Shown: piece by piece, positions 32,592-41,716 of the stretch
How the letters are laid out: each line of letters begins with the position of its first letter
Numbering within the stretch: the stretch's first letter is position 1
Source of the DNA: DASXHZ01 sp036488085
Lineage (GTDB): Bacteria; Acidobacteriota; Thermoanaerobaculia; Gp7-AA8
Length of the DNA stretch: 64,000 bases
Direction of reading: 5' to 3'
Assembly: GCA_036488085.1 (NCBI GenBank)
Contig: DASXHZ010000085.1
Location: 1 to 64,000, forward strand
Notes under the pieces: generated by a model
Seen by the model: only the letters and a program-made list of their open reading frames with translations
The model's database searches: none
What the model was told of the DNA's origin: nothing
Position numbers and translations under genes: made by a program

Positions 32592-35500
32592 CTAATCGCA
32601 AGTGCTCGGGTTGTTGCTGCTCGAGTACTGTCCGCTCGCGTTGAACTGTACGCTGCACTTCTGGCTGGTCGTGGACGTCGGCGACGCCACCGTTGTCGTG
32701 TAACCGATGCAGATGCCGGTCACCGGATCGGCGGGAGGAGAGGCAGGAGCAGGAACGTTGAAGCTCGACGTGGCGTCGTAATCGAAGACGATGGTGAACG
32801 ACCACGTTCCCTTCGCCGGGATCGTCTCGGCCGTCACCGGAGTCACCGTGTAAGGCGACGACGTGACCGTCAGGCTACTGAACGTATTCTTCGGGAGATT
32901 TACGTTCGTGAGGTGGCTCGCGACCTGAGAGCCGCCCGATTTATGCGTCGGCAGCGGCGCCGAGAACGTGATCCCGACGCTATTGACGGTCAATGCCTGG
33001 TTCGTGAGGTTCGTGATCGTGACCGTGACCGTCGTGGTCTTGCTGCTGTTGCTGGTGGTGAATCCGATCACCGACGTATCCGACGCGCTCTGCGACGGCA
33101 GCAGCACGCACGGCGACTGCTTGATGTAGAACGAGTACTTGCTGCTGCTCTTGCAGCCGCTGGAGTCCTCGAGCGTGACGTCGATGCGATACACCTTTCC
33201 GTTGTAGCTCGGGACGGCCGGGTTGCTGAACTTCGCCACGCCGCCCGAGGCGGTGATCGTCTGCGACGTGACGCCGGCGAGCGCGTTGCCGGACGTGTCG
33301 ACGTAATCGACATACGCCTTGACCATCTTCGACTCGCTGATGTTGACCATGTCGATGTTCGGCGTCATCTGCGCGGGCGTGAGGACCGTCGAGCCGTTGC
33401 CGGCCGAATCGCCCGTCTTGCGAAGCGTGGTCGAGAGGGCCGAGATCGTCGGCGTGCCGCCGGAGTAGACGCAGCTCTGCGTGAGGTAGCGCGTGAACGT
33501 CGACGTGGTGCAGCCGTTGACGTCGACCGCCACGAAGTCGAGCTGGAAGACGTGGTTCGCGGCCGCCGTGACGCCTGTCGTCGGCCAGGTGAAGGTCTTC
33601 GTCCCCGGCGCGCTGTAGCTCGTCGTTCCATACGACTGGACAGCGGTGTTGTCGGTTACCGTCAGCTTCACGTTCTTCATCGCCATCGATTCCGTGATCG
33701 TGAACGTGCCGCCGACGTTGATTTGCCAGGCGTTCGCCACGGTCTGGCCGTTATGCGATGCGTCGCTCGAGCTGAACGTCGGCGTTCCGCCGCTGTATGC
33801 CGAACACACCTGCGTGACGTAGTAAGTCTGCAGGCGCTGGCAGCCGGTCGAATTGGTGAGCGTGAAATCGACCTTGTAGGTGCTGCCGTACGACAAACCG
33901 GTCGACGGCCAGGTGAAGGTCTCGCTGGTGCCGTTCAACGTGGTCGGGGACACGGTTATTGGATTGCCGGTAGAGACATCCGTGACGACGATGTCCGCCG
34001 ACTTCAGATCGCTGGCCGAGAAGGCGATGGTGTCGTTCGGTTTGAGCTGCCACGCCGTCGCCGCGGACGCGCCGGTCGTCGCCTGAGAGGGGTTCGGAAC
34101 GCCGCTCGGTGCCGTCGTATAGTCGCAGGTGCCGCCGTTTTCCGTCGCCCACACCGTCTGCGTGTAGTAACAGCCGTTTTTCTGCGCCTGGAAATCGACC
34201 TGGAAGATGGTGCCGGGGGTGTAGCCCGGCGGCCAGATGAAGACGGCAGGACTGGTCGCGAGGGTTACCGGCCCGTAGGCTACGACGCCGCCGGAGCTGA
34301 TGGTTTCCGTTACGGACGTCAACCCAGTCCCCGTGAAAACGAGGGTGCTCGAGCCGCCGTAAAGCTGCCACGGACTTGCATGCGTTCCGCTGCCGCCGTT
34401 GGTGGTGGTCGGGCTCACCGGGTTCGTCAATGCGAAGTAGCACGACGGTTCGGTGGCGACGTCCGGGTCGCTGTCGAGGCCCGTGCAGCCGTTGGCGATG
34501 ACGTCGTATTCATACTGATAGGAGATTCCCGACGCATCGGTCGCGAAGCTCGGCGGGTTGAGGCTGGGGTCCGTCCAACTGACGCTGTTGCCCGCCTGGT
34601 CCCAGGCTCCGTCGACGCCCGTGAACGTCACGGTGGTGCCGCCGGCCGGCTGAAGCTGTTTCCGCTTCACGGTGTAAGTGCCGACTTTGATCGCGGAACC
34701 CGCGGCGTCGGTGACCACTTTGTCCCACGTGAGCTGGAGCCCGCACTGCACGCTGGGTCCGACGGTGTTCGCTACCGGCGGGCACGTGCCGGTCGCCGCC
34801 GTCCTGGCGATCGTCAGGTTTGTGGGCGCCGACGGTTTCACGGTCGAGATTGCAGAGCCGGTGAACGCCTGACTGCCAATGGCCGGCAGGAAGTCGCTCA
34901 TGGAGGTCGCGACGTTTGCCGGGTTGTTGTTACTCGCGCTCCCGACGCACGACGCCTTCACCGCCTGAATGCGGTAGTAGAAGTTCGTGCAGGCGGGGAC
35001 GATGTCGGTGAACGTCCCGACCCCGGCGTAGTCGACATAGGGCTGGATGCCATTCGCTTCGCTGGCGACGAGCGTTCCTTCGCCTTTCGAGGGATCGAAG
35101 GTGGCGCTCGTGGCGCTGCGATAAATGCGGTATGCGATGTTTTCCGGCGGCGCGATCCCGAGCGTGGAGACGGCATTCGTTCCCGCGGTGCTAGAGCCTG
35201 GAAGCGGCCCGACGCAGGCGAACTGCGGCGACGCATTTGTGTAAGCGGAAGGCGCCGTGAAGGTCACGGTGATTTGGTTCGTCTGATTGGTCGTCGCGCC
35301 CTGCCCCGTGGCCTTCGTCGGCGGGTTCGTGGTGGTTCCGTTGATCGCTTGGACCGCGCCGGTCTCGGCCGAGATGGCGTCGCCGTAGCCGTTCGAAGCC
35401 TCGATCTTGAAGTAGTACGTCGTTCCCGGATCGAGCGGACGGGGGAAGTACGCCTCGGTCACGTTGCCGACGGGAAAACCCTGGCTGAACGAGCCGTTCG

Positions 35501-36617
35501 GATCGGTGTCGTAAATGATCGAGTAAAAGTCGACGTTTCCGTCGGTCGGCGACTGCCACGTGATGTACGGGACCCCGCACGCGCCCGAGCAGATGGTCTT
35601 CAGTTTCGCCGGGTTGGGCGGCTTGAGACTCTCTTCCTTCACCGAGCGTTTGCCGACGTTGCGCGGGACGATCAAGCTGCTCAGCTGATATTCGCGATAG
35701 TGCGAATAGGGCCCTCCGGCCGGCTCGAGCGGACTGCTGTAATTTTTGTCGGCCGCGGCGTTCATGCCGATGAGCTCGACCCGGACCGACTGGATCGCCG
35801 CGCGGGTATTTCGCTGGGCGATGCTGGTACCCGGGGTGGTCGCGTCGTACTGCCCGTCGCCGTAGACCGGCGCGACCTCGGTCGCGTCGTTGCCGCCCTG
35901 ATCGGAGTAATAGTGAAACTTCAGGCTGCGGATGTTCGTCGCCAGCGCCACCGCACCATTAGGGCCGACCGGATCCGCGTCGGAGTCGGCGATGTTGGCG
36001 TCTCTCAACGTGATCCGGTAGAGCGTGTACGGAGGATTGGCGTTGGTCAGGTCGTAGCCGGAGATGAGGACCTTGCGCTCCTTCGGCGTGCCTCCCGTGC
36101 CGACATAGCCGATGCGCGGCTTGGAGACGTCGGCGTAAAACGTGATCGTGCCGGTGTTCTTCGTCGGATCGTTCGACTTCAGCGCGTAGGTGACGATCTC
36201 TTTGTTCGACGTCGTGACCAGGGGAAATGCGGGCGACTCGTACGCCGTCTCCCGCCCGTTGTCGTTCTTCGTCGGGTCGGAATAGTCGAAGTTCGCGCGA
36301 AACGTGATGGCCGTATCGCCCATGTACTCGATCTGCTCGTCGGACTGGCGCTGGTAATTCACGCCGGTCGCCGCATCGGAGCCGTTGGGCGAGCCGTTCC
36401 GGTTGTAATCGAATCCCTCGATGCGAAGGTCGGAGATCAGCTTGTCGAACCCGACACGCGTGTTCTGCTGTACGTCGCTCGCTTCCACGCCCGACTTGAA
36501 AACGCGGTTGTTGCGGTCGTACATCAGCAGGGCCGCGAGCATGATGATCGTGAAGATCGCCGTTGCGACCAGGACCTCCGTCAACGTGAACCCTCGCTCG
36601 CGTTTCTCTCTTCGCAT
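32592..36617 (-). CDS. Giant PilW-like minor pseudopilin with Fn3-like and repeated modules
   Basis: 1,341 residues from ATG 36617. Class III-type prepilin leader MRREKRERGFTLTEVLVATAIF with cleavage after Gly and Glu at mature position 5. Residues about 30-330 resemble PilW. A fibronectin-like segment with PYITWQSPTDGNVDFYSIIY comes next, another Fn3-like region, then about four modules of ~110 residues recurring around YSGGTPT or CDYTTAPSG, each with paired Cys, and a C-terminal CARDB-like domain. Typical PilW is about 350 residues. Upstream in-frame codons overlap pilV spacing and are excluded. Confidence 0.88.
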   Translation of the reverse strand: MRREKRERGFTLTEVLVATAIFTIIMLAALLMYDRNNRVFKSGVEASDVQQNTRVGFDKLISDLRIEGFDYNRNGSPNGSDAATGVNYQRQSDEQIEYMGDTAITFRANFDYSDPTKNDNGRETAYESPAFPLVTTSNKEIVTYALKSNDPTKNTGTITFYADVSKPRIGYVGTGGTPKERKVLISGYDLTNANPPYTLYRITLRDANIADSDADPVGPNGAVALATNIRSLKFHYYSDQGGNDATEVAPVYGDGQYDATTPGTSIAQRNTRAAIQSVRVELIGMNAAADKNYSSPLEPAGGPYSHYREYQLSSLIVPRNVGKRSVKEESLKPPNPAKLKTICSGACGVPYITWQSPTDGNVDFYSIIYDTDPNGSFSQGFPVGNVTEAYFPRPLDPGTTYYFKIEASNGYGDAISAETGAVQAINGTTTNPPTKATGQGATTNQTNQITVTFTAPSAYTNASPQFACVGPLPGSSTAGTNAVSTLGIAPPENIAYRIYRSATSATFDPSKGEGTLVASEANGIQPYVDYAGVGTFTDIVPACTNFYYRIQAVKASCVGSASNNNPANVATSMSDFLPAIGSQAFTGSAISTVKPSAPTNLTIARTAATGTCPPVANTVGPSVQCGLQLTWDKVVTDAAGSAIKVGTYTVKRKQLQPAGGTTVTFTGVDGAWDQAGNSVSWTDPSLNPPSFATDASGISYQYEYDVIANGCTGLDSDPDVATEPSCYFALTNPVSPTTTNGGSGTHASPWQLYGGSSTLVFTGTGLTSVTETISSGGVVAYGPVTLATSPAVFIWPPGYTPGTIFQVDFQAQKNGCYYTQTVWATENGGTCDYTTAPSGVPNPSQATTGASAATAWQLKPNDTIAFSASDLKSADIVVTDVSTGNPITVSPTTLNGTSETFTWPSTGLSYGSTYKVDFTLTNSTGCQRLQTYYVTQVCSAYSGGTPTFSSSDASHNGQTVANAWQINVGGTFTITESMAMKNVKLTVTDNTAVQSYGTTSYSAPGTKTFTWPTTGVTAAANHVFQLDFVAVDVNGCTTSTFTRYLTQSCVYSGGTPTISALSTTLRKTGDSAGNGSTVLTPAQMTPNIDMVNISESKMVKAYVDYVDTSGNALAGVTSQTITASGGVAKFSNPAVPSYNGKVYRIDVTLEDSSGCKSSSKYSFYIKQSPCVLLPSQSASDTSVIGFTTSNSSKTTTVTVTITNLTNQALTVNSVGITFSAPLPTHKSGGSQVASHLTNVNLPKNTFSSLTVTSSPYTVTPVTAETIPAKGTWSFTIVFDYDATSSFNVPAPASPPADPVTGICIGYTTTVASPTSTTSQKCSVQFNASGQYSSSNNPSTCD

Positions 36618-36637
36618 GATCTCGTCCTTTGTCGGTA

Positions 36638-37204
36638 CTAGGTCCGCTGGGTCTTGACCGCGTCGATCATCAGACTGCGGTGCCGCTTGTTCGTGACCGA
36701 GTCGTCCCACGTGAGAACCACCCGGATCTGCAGGACGGTGGAAACGGGTACCGTCGCCGTGTCCGTCGCAGGGTCTTTCACGTCGAGCCTCGGCATGAAG
36801 ACGACCGTGATTTTGGGGTTGACGAACGACGGCTGCATCAGCTTCAGCCAGGTATCGATCAGCTTCGCCTTGTCTTTGTTCGCATCGGCGGCGTCCGCAT
36901 TCGTGCGCAGCACCGAATTCGCATAGGGGACGCCTTCGACCGTGTTGCTCGCGGCAAGCGTGGCACCCGCATAGCCGGTATCGGGCGACAGTCCGAACTT
37001 GTCATAGACCTCGGCGTGCGTCATGTGCGAGAAGTCCTCGGTGATTCTCGTGGCCACGGCAACCGCCGCCGTCATCTGCTTCCCCGCGTAGACGTTGCGC
37101 CGTCCCATGACGAAGAGCGTCGCCACCGAAAGGATGACGACCGCCGTGATGGCCATCGCGACCAGGACCTCGACGAGATTGAATCCGCGTTGCGTGTTTT
37201 TCAT
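36638..37204 (-). CDS. PilV-like type IV pilus minor pseudopilin
   Basis: 188 residues. Prepilin leader MKNTQRGFNLVEVLVAMAITAVVILS, cleavage after Gly7, Glu at mature position 5. The globular domain (35-188) has no assigned family. ATG 37204 overlaps the fimT-like stop (ATGA). Processed by prepilin peptidase, whose gene is at 39.7-40.5 kb. Probably part of the minor pilin priming complex. Confidence 0.9.
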   Translation of the reverse strand: MKNTQRGFNLVEVLVAMAITAVVILSVATLFVMGRRNVYAGKQMTAAVAVATRITEDFSHMTHAEVYDKFGLSPDTGYAGATLAASNTVEGVPYANSVLRTNADAADANKDKAKLIDTWLKLMQPSFVNPKITVVFMPRLDVKDPATDTATVPVSTVLQIRVVLTWDDSVTNKRHRSLMIDAVKTQRT

Positions 37205-37788
37205 CCGTGTGACGCCGTTACTTTCATCGTGCCTACAGTGAGCATCTGGATCTGGTAGCGGTTGTAAGTGACAGAGCTGAAATTCGTTTTCAGCCACAAC
37301 GTTCCCGGGGGCGTCGTTGAATCGACGGAATTGATGGCACTCCCGTCGATCCCGAAGACGATGTCCGGCTGCCCGTCCGCGTTGGCCGTCACCGCGCCGC
37401 TGTTGTCGTAGTTGTCGCCGACAGGCTGCGTCCCGTCGTTCGCGAAGGTGACGCCCTGGTCGAGGCGCCGCACCTGCGGCTGCACGGGGGACCACGAAGC
37501 GACGGCGCCGGTCGAGTCGAGTTGGGCGTCCCAGATCGTGTACTGCCCCGGGTCGGTGTTCGGACGGAACGAAATGCGCGTGTAGGTATGCTTCGTGACC
37601 GCGCGCTGCCGTGCGAACCGAAGCGCGGTCTCAAAATACGAGGCGGAGCTCCGGATCCGGTTTGCCCGGAGGTAGTTCATGAAGAATGGGACGCTCACGC
37701 CGCTGATGAGCCCAATGATGGTCACGGTGACGAGGGCTTCTGCGAGGGTGTAACCGCTCTGGCTCGAGCGGCTGCGTGCGGTCTGCAT
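37201..37788 (-). CDS. GspH/FimT-like minor pseudopilin
   Basis: 195 residues. Prepilin motif QSGYTLAEALVTVTIIGLIS with cleavage after Gly and Glu at mature position 5. RANRIRSSASYFETALRFARQRAVTKHT matches the alpha1-C helix typical of GspH/FimT. The rest is a beta-rich domain. First gene of the minor pilin operon. Shine-Dalgarno AAGGAGCG lies just before the ATG. Confidence 0.9.
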   Translation of the reverse strand: MQTARSRSSQSGYTLAEALVTVTIIGLISGVSVPFFMNYLRANRIRSSASYFETALRFARQRAVTKHTYTRISFRPNTDPGQYTIWDAQLDSTGAVASWSPVQPQVRRLDQGVTFANDGTQPVGDNYDNSGAVTANADGQPDIVFGIDGSAINSVDSTTPPGTLWLKTNFSSVTYNRYQIQMLTVGTMKVTASHG

Positions 37789-37930
37789 GGTCGCGCTCCT
37801 TGTGCATGGCGGCTGCCATACGGTTGGGGTTGTGCTAAATGAAGAAACGTCGAGACTTACCGCGATTGCGGTGATGGTAGCGCGATTTCCGGTGGCGTGA
37901 AACTGTTACCTTTCGTATCAAGGCCGCCAA

Positions 37931-38020
37931 CCGTCATGCGTCATCCGTCAACCGTGAGGCGTCATCCGTCATGCGGCGTTTACCACCGGGACCTGATGAC
38001 GGATGACGGATGACGATCAC
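37931..38020. repeat. Inverted repeat built of heptamers (GTCATCC) upstream of the pilin operon
   Basis: Tandem GTCATCC/GTCATGC units at about 37933-37972 face TGACGGATGACGGATGACG at about 37994-38013. GTCATCCGTCAT at 37961-37972 is perfectly complementary to 37996-38007. It lies between the end of the histidine kinase gene (38029) and the fimT-like gene. It could terminate the kinase transcript. The remaining ~140 bp up to fimT (37789-37930) holds no gene that I can support. Confidence 0.75.
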
Positions 38021-38028
38021 CGATCGTC

Positions 38029-39678
38029 CTACGCGGTAGTCCGCTCAGCCGCGTCGCCGAACTTCAGGGTCACATCCGCCCCTTCTCCCGGCGCGCCGTT
38101 CAGCTCCACGTCACCGCCGTGCAGGAGCATGATCTTCCGCGTCAGGGAGAGGCCGAGGCCGAAGCCGTTCGGTTTGCCGGACTGGAAGGGGAGGAAGAGC
38201 CGGGCCGCGGTCGCCGGATCGAGTCCGATCCCGGTGTCGATGACCCGGATCGCATCCGGCTCGTATCGCACCCGGACCTCCTTCCGGGCCGCGCTCTCCA
38301 CGGCGTCGACAGCGTTGCGCAGGACGTTCTCGACCGCGCGGGCGAGGAGAGCCCGATCTGCGTAGACGGTCGGCGCTTTGCCTTGGACGCTGAACGTGAC
38401 CTCGGGAGCCGTGTCGCGGAGACGATCGACGATCGGCGTGACGACGCTCGCGAGATCGAGGTCTTCGAGCTGAAGCCGCATCGGACGTGCAAAGGCGAGA
38501 AGGCGCTCGACGGCGGCCGAGAGGAGCGTCGCCTCTTCGTTCGCGGCCCGGACACGCGCATCCGCTTCGTCCGGGAGCGACGAACGCCGCGCAAGACGGA
38601 GGTACCCGAGGATCGTGGAGAGCGAGTTGCGGAACTCGTGGGCGATGCCGGCGGAGATCTCGCCGAGGTCGGCGAGAGTCTGCATCGTCCGGACGCGCGC
38701 CTCGAGGTCTTTCACCGGCGTGAGGTCGGTGAAGAGCGCGAGCGTGCCGAGGGTCTCGCCACGCGCGTCGATCAATGGGACGGCGGTCACTCCGAGAGTG
38801 ATGGGACCGCGCGGCGTCGGATGCTCGATCTCCTGACGCGCGATCACCTGATGCCGGGTCGCGGGAGCGAGGATCTGCGCGAGCGCGCTCTCGCCGAGGA
38901 GGTTGTTCACGCGCTCGCCGGCGACCGCGGTGTCGAGCCCGATCGCGAGGATCTCTCGCGCCGCGCCGTTCATCTGCACGATGCGCCCTTCGGTGTCGAT
39001 CGAGATGAAGCCCGACGTCAGGCTGCGGGTGAGCGTGGCGCTGACGAGCTCCAATTCGTCGGCGCGGCTCTTCAGGCGGTCGATGGTGTCCCGGAAGGTC
39101 TGGATGAGGTACGCCGTGTCTTCCTGGGCAGCGTCGCGCTCGGCGACCTCCTGCGCGTGCTTCATCAACTCGTCGATCGGCCGCGTGATGCGCGGCAGGT
39201 AGAGCAGCAGCAGGATCATCGCGGCGGTGCTGCCACCGATCGCGATCACGGTCGTCAGGATCAAGGTCTGTCTCGCGGCATGGAGCGGCGCGGCGTCGAA
39301 GAGGAAGGTGAAGGTGCCGTTGTGGCCCCGCGCCAACGAGATCGCCTGAAACCCGCTCCCGCCCGCGACTCCCCACGACCGCGACGGGTTCGCGTTCACG
39401 CGAATCCCGGCGACGTCGCCGCGGTCGAGGATCTCGATCGCGCGCCGCTCCATCTCGTCGTCGGTCGCCGCCGCCGAGAGCTGCGCGGCGCTCGCCGCTG
39501 CAATCACCCGCCACTGGCTCTCGATCGCCTCCTCGGTGTCGACGAAGAAGTTGCGCATCATCACCAGGAGCACGGCCACGACGACGACAAGGAACCCGGT
39601 GAGCACGCCGAGGAAGAGACGGACGTCGCGGCGAAACGAAAGCGGCGGCGTCAGCGGATGGCGAGCGCGTTCAGCCAC
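38029..39678 (-). CDS. PAS-domain sensor histidine kinase (NtrB/PilS-like)
   Basis: About 549 residues from a GTG at 39678; a CTG at 39654 is an alternative, since no ATG is suitably placed. N-terminal membrane helix (FLGVLTGFLVVVVAVLLVMM), a periplasmic region of about 120 residues, a second helix (TVIAIGGSTAAMILLLLYLP), HAMP-like segment, PAS domain, HisKA with HEFRNSLSTILGYLRL and HATPase_c with DTGIGLDPATAARLFLPF and GLGLSLTRKI. The phosphodonor H-box is intact. Overlaps the prepilin peptidase gene, so it is probably part of pilus regulation; no response regulator is adjacent. Confidence 0.87.
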   Translation of the reverse strand: MAERARHPLTPPLSFRRDVRLFLGVLTGFLVVVVAVLLVMMRNFFVDTEEAIESQWRVIAAASAAQLSAAATDDEMERRAIEILDRGDVAGIRVNANPSRSWGVAGGSGFQAISLARGHNGTFTFLFDAAPLHAARQTLILTTVIAIGGSTAAMILLLLYLPRITRPIDELMKHAQEVAERDAAQEDTAYLIQTFRDTIDRLKSRADELELVSATLTRSLTSGFISIDTEGRIVQMNGAAREILAIGLDTAVAGERVNNLLGESALAQILAPATRHQVIARQEIEHPTPRGPITLGVTAVPLIDARGETLGTLALFTDLTPVKDLEARVRTMQTLADLGEISAGIAHEFRNSLSTILGYLRLARRSSLPDEADARVRAANEEATLLSAAVERLLAFARPMRLQLEDLDLASVVTPIVDRLRDTAPEVTFSVQGKAPTVYADRALLARAVENVLRNAVDAVESAARKEVRVRYEPDAIRVIDTGIGLDPATAARLFLPFQSGKPNGFGLGLSLTRKIMLLHGGDVELNGAPGEGADVTLKFGDAAERTTA

Positions 39679-40454
39679 GTCTGCCAGAGTGTAGAGCCAA
39701 AGAAGAGGACGGCCAACGCGCCGAAGCCGAGGAAGACGCCGAAGGGGATGGCAAGCTGCATCCCTTTGTCGTGGCGCAGCGCGAGGGGGATCGCGAAGAT
39801 CGCTCCACTCACGGACGCGATCAATAGCACCGGCAGCAACGCCTCGGCGCCCATGACGGCGCCGATCATGGCGAGCATCTTCACGTCGCCGAGCCCCATC
39901 CCGTCGATGTGGCGAAGGAGTTTGTACGCCAGTGCGATCGTCAGCAACCCGCCGCCGCCGATGACGGCACCGAGGAGCGAGTCGGTGAGGGAGTGCGCGA
40001 GCACGAGGCCGCTCGTCACCTGGTCGATGCCGAAGTAGCCGATCGCTACGCCGATGGCGATGCCGGGAAGGTCGATGACGTCGGGCAGGATCTGGATCTC
40101 GGCGTCGATGTAGATGAGGACGGTGAACATCGAAACGATCGCGGCGAGAGGAATGAACGCGACGCTGACGCCGGTGCGGAAAAAGATCGCGAGGTAGAAG
40201 AGCCCGTTCGCGAGCTCTACGAGCGGGTAGCGGATCGAGATCGGCGCGCGGCAGGCGCGGCAGCGGCCGCGCAAGACCGCATAGCTGATGATCGGGATGT
40301 TGTCGTAAGGCTTGATCGCCGTATTGCACCGCGGGCACTTGCTCGGCGGAAAGACGATCGACTCTTCGCGCGGGTAACGATGGATGACGACGTTGAGGAA
40401 GCTCCCGACGATCGCGCCGATGGCGAACGCATAGATGGGAAGGAGCAGCGACAT
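39651..40454 (-). CDS. pilD: Prepilin peptidase/N-methyltransferase (A24 family)
   Basis: 267 residues. N-terminal cytoplasmic domain with two CxxC pairs (CPRCN and CRACR). Aspartyl protease residues in YIDAEIQILPDVIDLPG and GMGLGDVKMLAMIGA. About eight membrane helices. Cleaves and N-methylates the prepilins encoded downstream. Complete and of normal length. Confidence 0.95.
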   Translation of the reverse strand: MSLLLPIYAFAIGAIVGSFLNVVIHRYPREESIVFPPSKCPRCNTAIKPYDNIPIISYAVLRGRCRACRAPISIRYPLVELANGLFYLAIFFRTGVSVAFIPLAAIVSMFTVLIYIDAEIQILPDVIDLPGIAIGVAIGYFGIDQVTSGLVLAHSLTDSLLGAVIGGGGLLTIALAYKLLRHIDGMGLGDVKMLAMIGAVMGAEALLPVLLIASVSGAIFAIPLALRHDKGMQLAIPFGVFLGFGALAVLFFGSTLWQTWLNALAIR

Positions 40455-40486
40455 CCGTTCGTGCAGTTTAACCGAGCGTTATCCGC

Positions 40487-40515
40487 TGTCATCCCTCGCT
40501 ACGCTCGGGATGACA
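40487..40515. repeat. TGTCATCCC...GGGATGACA palindromic repeat
   Basis: 9-bp arms TGTCATCCC and GGGATGACA enclose TCGCTACGCTC. This sequence type (GTCATCC-GAGCG-AGCGA) is a common dispersed intergenic element in several phyla. It lies between divergent prepilin peptidase (-) and the selenocysteine tRNA (+). The rest of this 118-bp gap shows nothing else clear. Confidence 0.65.
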
Positions 40516-40572
40516 AATGGGGCGCACGATGTTTCGAGCGGGTGCTTCTTTCGCGGGATAAACTGCGAACGG

Positions 40573-40670
40573 GGAGGCGAATGGGGTCTGGTGGCTCCCG
40601 CGGTCTTCAAAACCGTTGTTTCGGCGCGGAAGCGTCGAAGGGTTGGTTCGATTCCGACACGCCTCCGCCA
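40573..40670 (+). tRNA. selC: Selenocysteine tRNA (anticodon UCA)
   Basis: 98 nt including encoded CCA. Acceptor GGAGGCG (40573-40579) pairs with CGCCTCC (40660-40666), followed by discriminator G and CCA. Anticodon stem GCGGT/ACCGT encloses loop CTTCAAA with anticodon TCA at 40607-40609. The T-arm GTTGG-TTCGATT-CCGAC is regular. A long variable arm (GTTTCGGCGCGGAAGCGTCGAAG region) is present. G discriminator, long variable arm, TTCAAA context and overall length match bacterial tRNA-Sec. Two genes in this window have in-frame TGA at redox motifs, consistent with its use. selA, selB and selD are not in the window. Confidence 0.93.
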
Positions 40671-40671
40671 A

Positions 40672-41229
40672 TCACCTCGGCCAGAGCCAGCCGAAGGTGC
40701 CGGCGATCAGTAGGCCGTAGATCACGCCGTCGATGATGAACTTGATCGTCGAGGACCAGGGGCGGCCGTACCAGATCGAGTCGCTCACGGTGTGGAACGA
40801 GTAGCCGAGGATCCCGGCGCTCGCGATGACGCGGAAGACCTGCGGGTACTTCGCGCCGATGCCGAGGGAGAACGTTCCGAGGTACGCGATGATCGCGATC
40901 ACGACCACGTTGTAGAGAAAAAAGCCCCCGAGCGCGGAGCCCATAGAGAACTGCATCGGATTGCGCAGCAGAAGGAGTCCGCCGGGTCCGTTCTGAACCG
41001 CGGCCTTCTCCTCGTCCGTCATCTTCCCCCAATTCACCGACGGCACCATGTACTGCCCTGACGGCGTGTCCTTGAGGTTGGCGACGATCGCGTCGCTCGC
41101 GTCGAGATGGCCGTAGTCCTTGTGGTGCCAGAAGGGGAGCGCCATCCAAAGGATGTTGCTCGCGATGAACACGATGACCGCGGAGACCAGGATGGGGAGC
41201 CAAAGCATGCCGAGGGTGACCATGCGCAA
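40672..41229 (-). CDS. Conserved integral membrane protein, unknown function
   Basis: 185 residues with about four membrane helices (residues 5-28, about 95-118, 130-150, 160-182) and a soluble loop at 35-90 (FWHHKDYGHLDASDAI, then a Pro-Ser-x-Asn-Trp region). The pattern resembles DUF1761-like small membrane proteins, but I do not assign a family. Its stop codon lies 1 bp from the 3' end of the selenocysteine tRNA on the opposite strand, so the two are convergent. Confidence 0.8.
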   Translation of the reverse strand: MRMVTLGMLWLPILVSAVIVFIASNILWMALPFWHHKDYGHLDASDAIVANLKDTPSGQYMVPSVNWGKMTDEEKAAVQNGPGGLLLLRNPMQFSMGSALGGFFLYNVVVIAIIAYLGTFSLGIGAKYPQVFRVIASAGILGYSFHTVSDSIWYGRPWSSTIKFIIDGVIYGLLIAGTFGWLWPR

Positions 41230-41275
41230 TCTCCTCTTCGCCGATTTTGGGACCGATTGGTGGACTGCGAAGAGT

Positions 41276-41716
41276 TTACGCCCGTTTTCGGACGCGGATC
41301 ACGAGATAAATCACGACGGCGGCATTGATGATGACCGTCGCGATCTTGGCGAGTGTCGCGCCGTGGAACAGCTCGTAGATCTCGAACGGCAGCAGCGAGC
41401 CGGTGACGAAGATCGTGAACCACTTGCCCCAGCGCTTTCGCATCAGCAGGCCGGTCCCTTCGATCAGGAAGAGAAGGGCGTAACCGAAGGCGAGGCCGCC
41501 GAGCGCCTCGATCTTTTTGTCGCTCGCGCGCGAGAGAAACGCGACTACGCGGTGGGCGGGGGCGAGTTGAACGTGCGCGATCCAACGCTCGACGCGCAAC
41601 TCGACGGCGGGGTTGACCAGACGGAAGACGCCGATCCCCGTCGCAATCAGCGTGATCGCCTTGGCGAGCTTGAAGATCGCGATGAGGAGGACGCCGCGGT
41701 CGCGACGCGGCTTCAC
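41276..41716 (-). CDS. DUF2127 family membrane protein
   Basis: 146 residues with about four membrane helices. GVLLIAIFKLAKAITLIATGIG at the start, EGTGLLMRKRWGKWFTIFVTGSLLPFEIYE in the middle and VIYLVIRVRK at the end match DUF2127. Function unknown. The start overlaps the stop of the downstream-most ExbD gene (ATGA), so it is co-expressed with the TonB system genes. Confidence 0.85.
   Translation of the reverse strand: MKPRRDRGVLLIAIFKLAKAITLIATGIGVFRLVNPAVELRVERWIAHVQLAPAHRVVAFLSRASDKKIEALGGLAFGYALLFLIEGTGLLMRKRWGKWFTIFVTGSLLPFEIYELFHGATLAKIATVIINAAVVIYLVIRVRKRA

Noticed and set aside
32403..36641. 1,412-codon open frame on the + strand opposite the PilW-like gene
   Set aside because: Arg/Asp/Val-rich translation with no domain or signal features. 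It is the mirror of a GC-rich coding gene whose opposite frame has a prepilin leader and recognisable modules.
37803..37818. Sigma-54-like -24/-12 motif (TGGCAG...ATGCA) before the fimT-like gene
   Set aside because: Spacing fits, but the start site would fall on the Shine-Dalgarno, and the match is explained by the small palindrome ATGGC/GCCAT.
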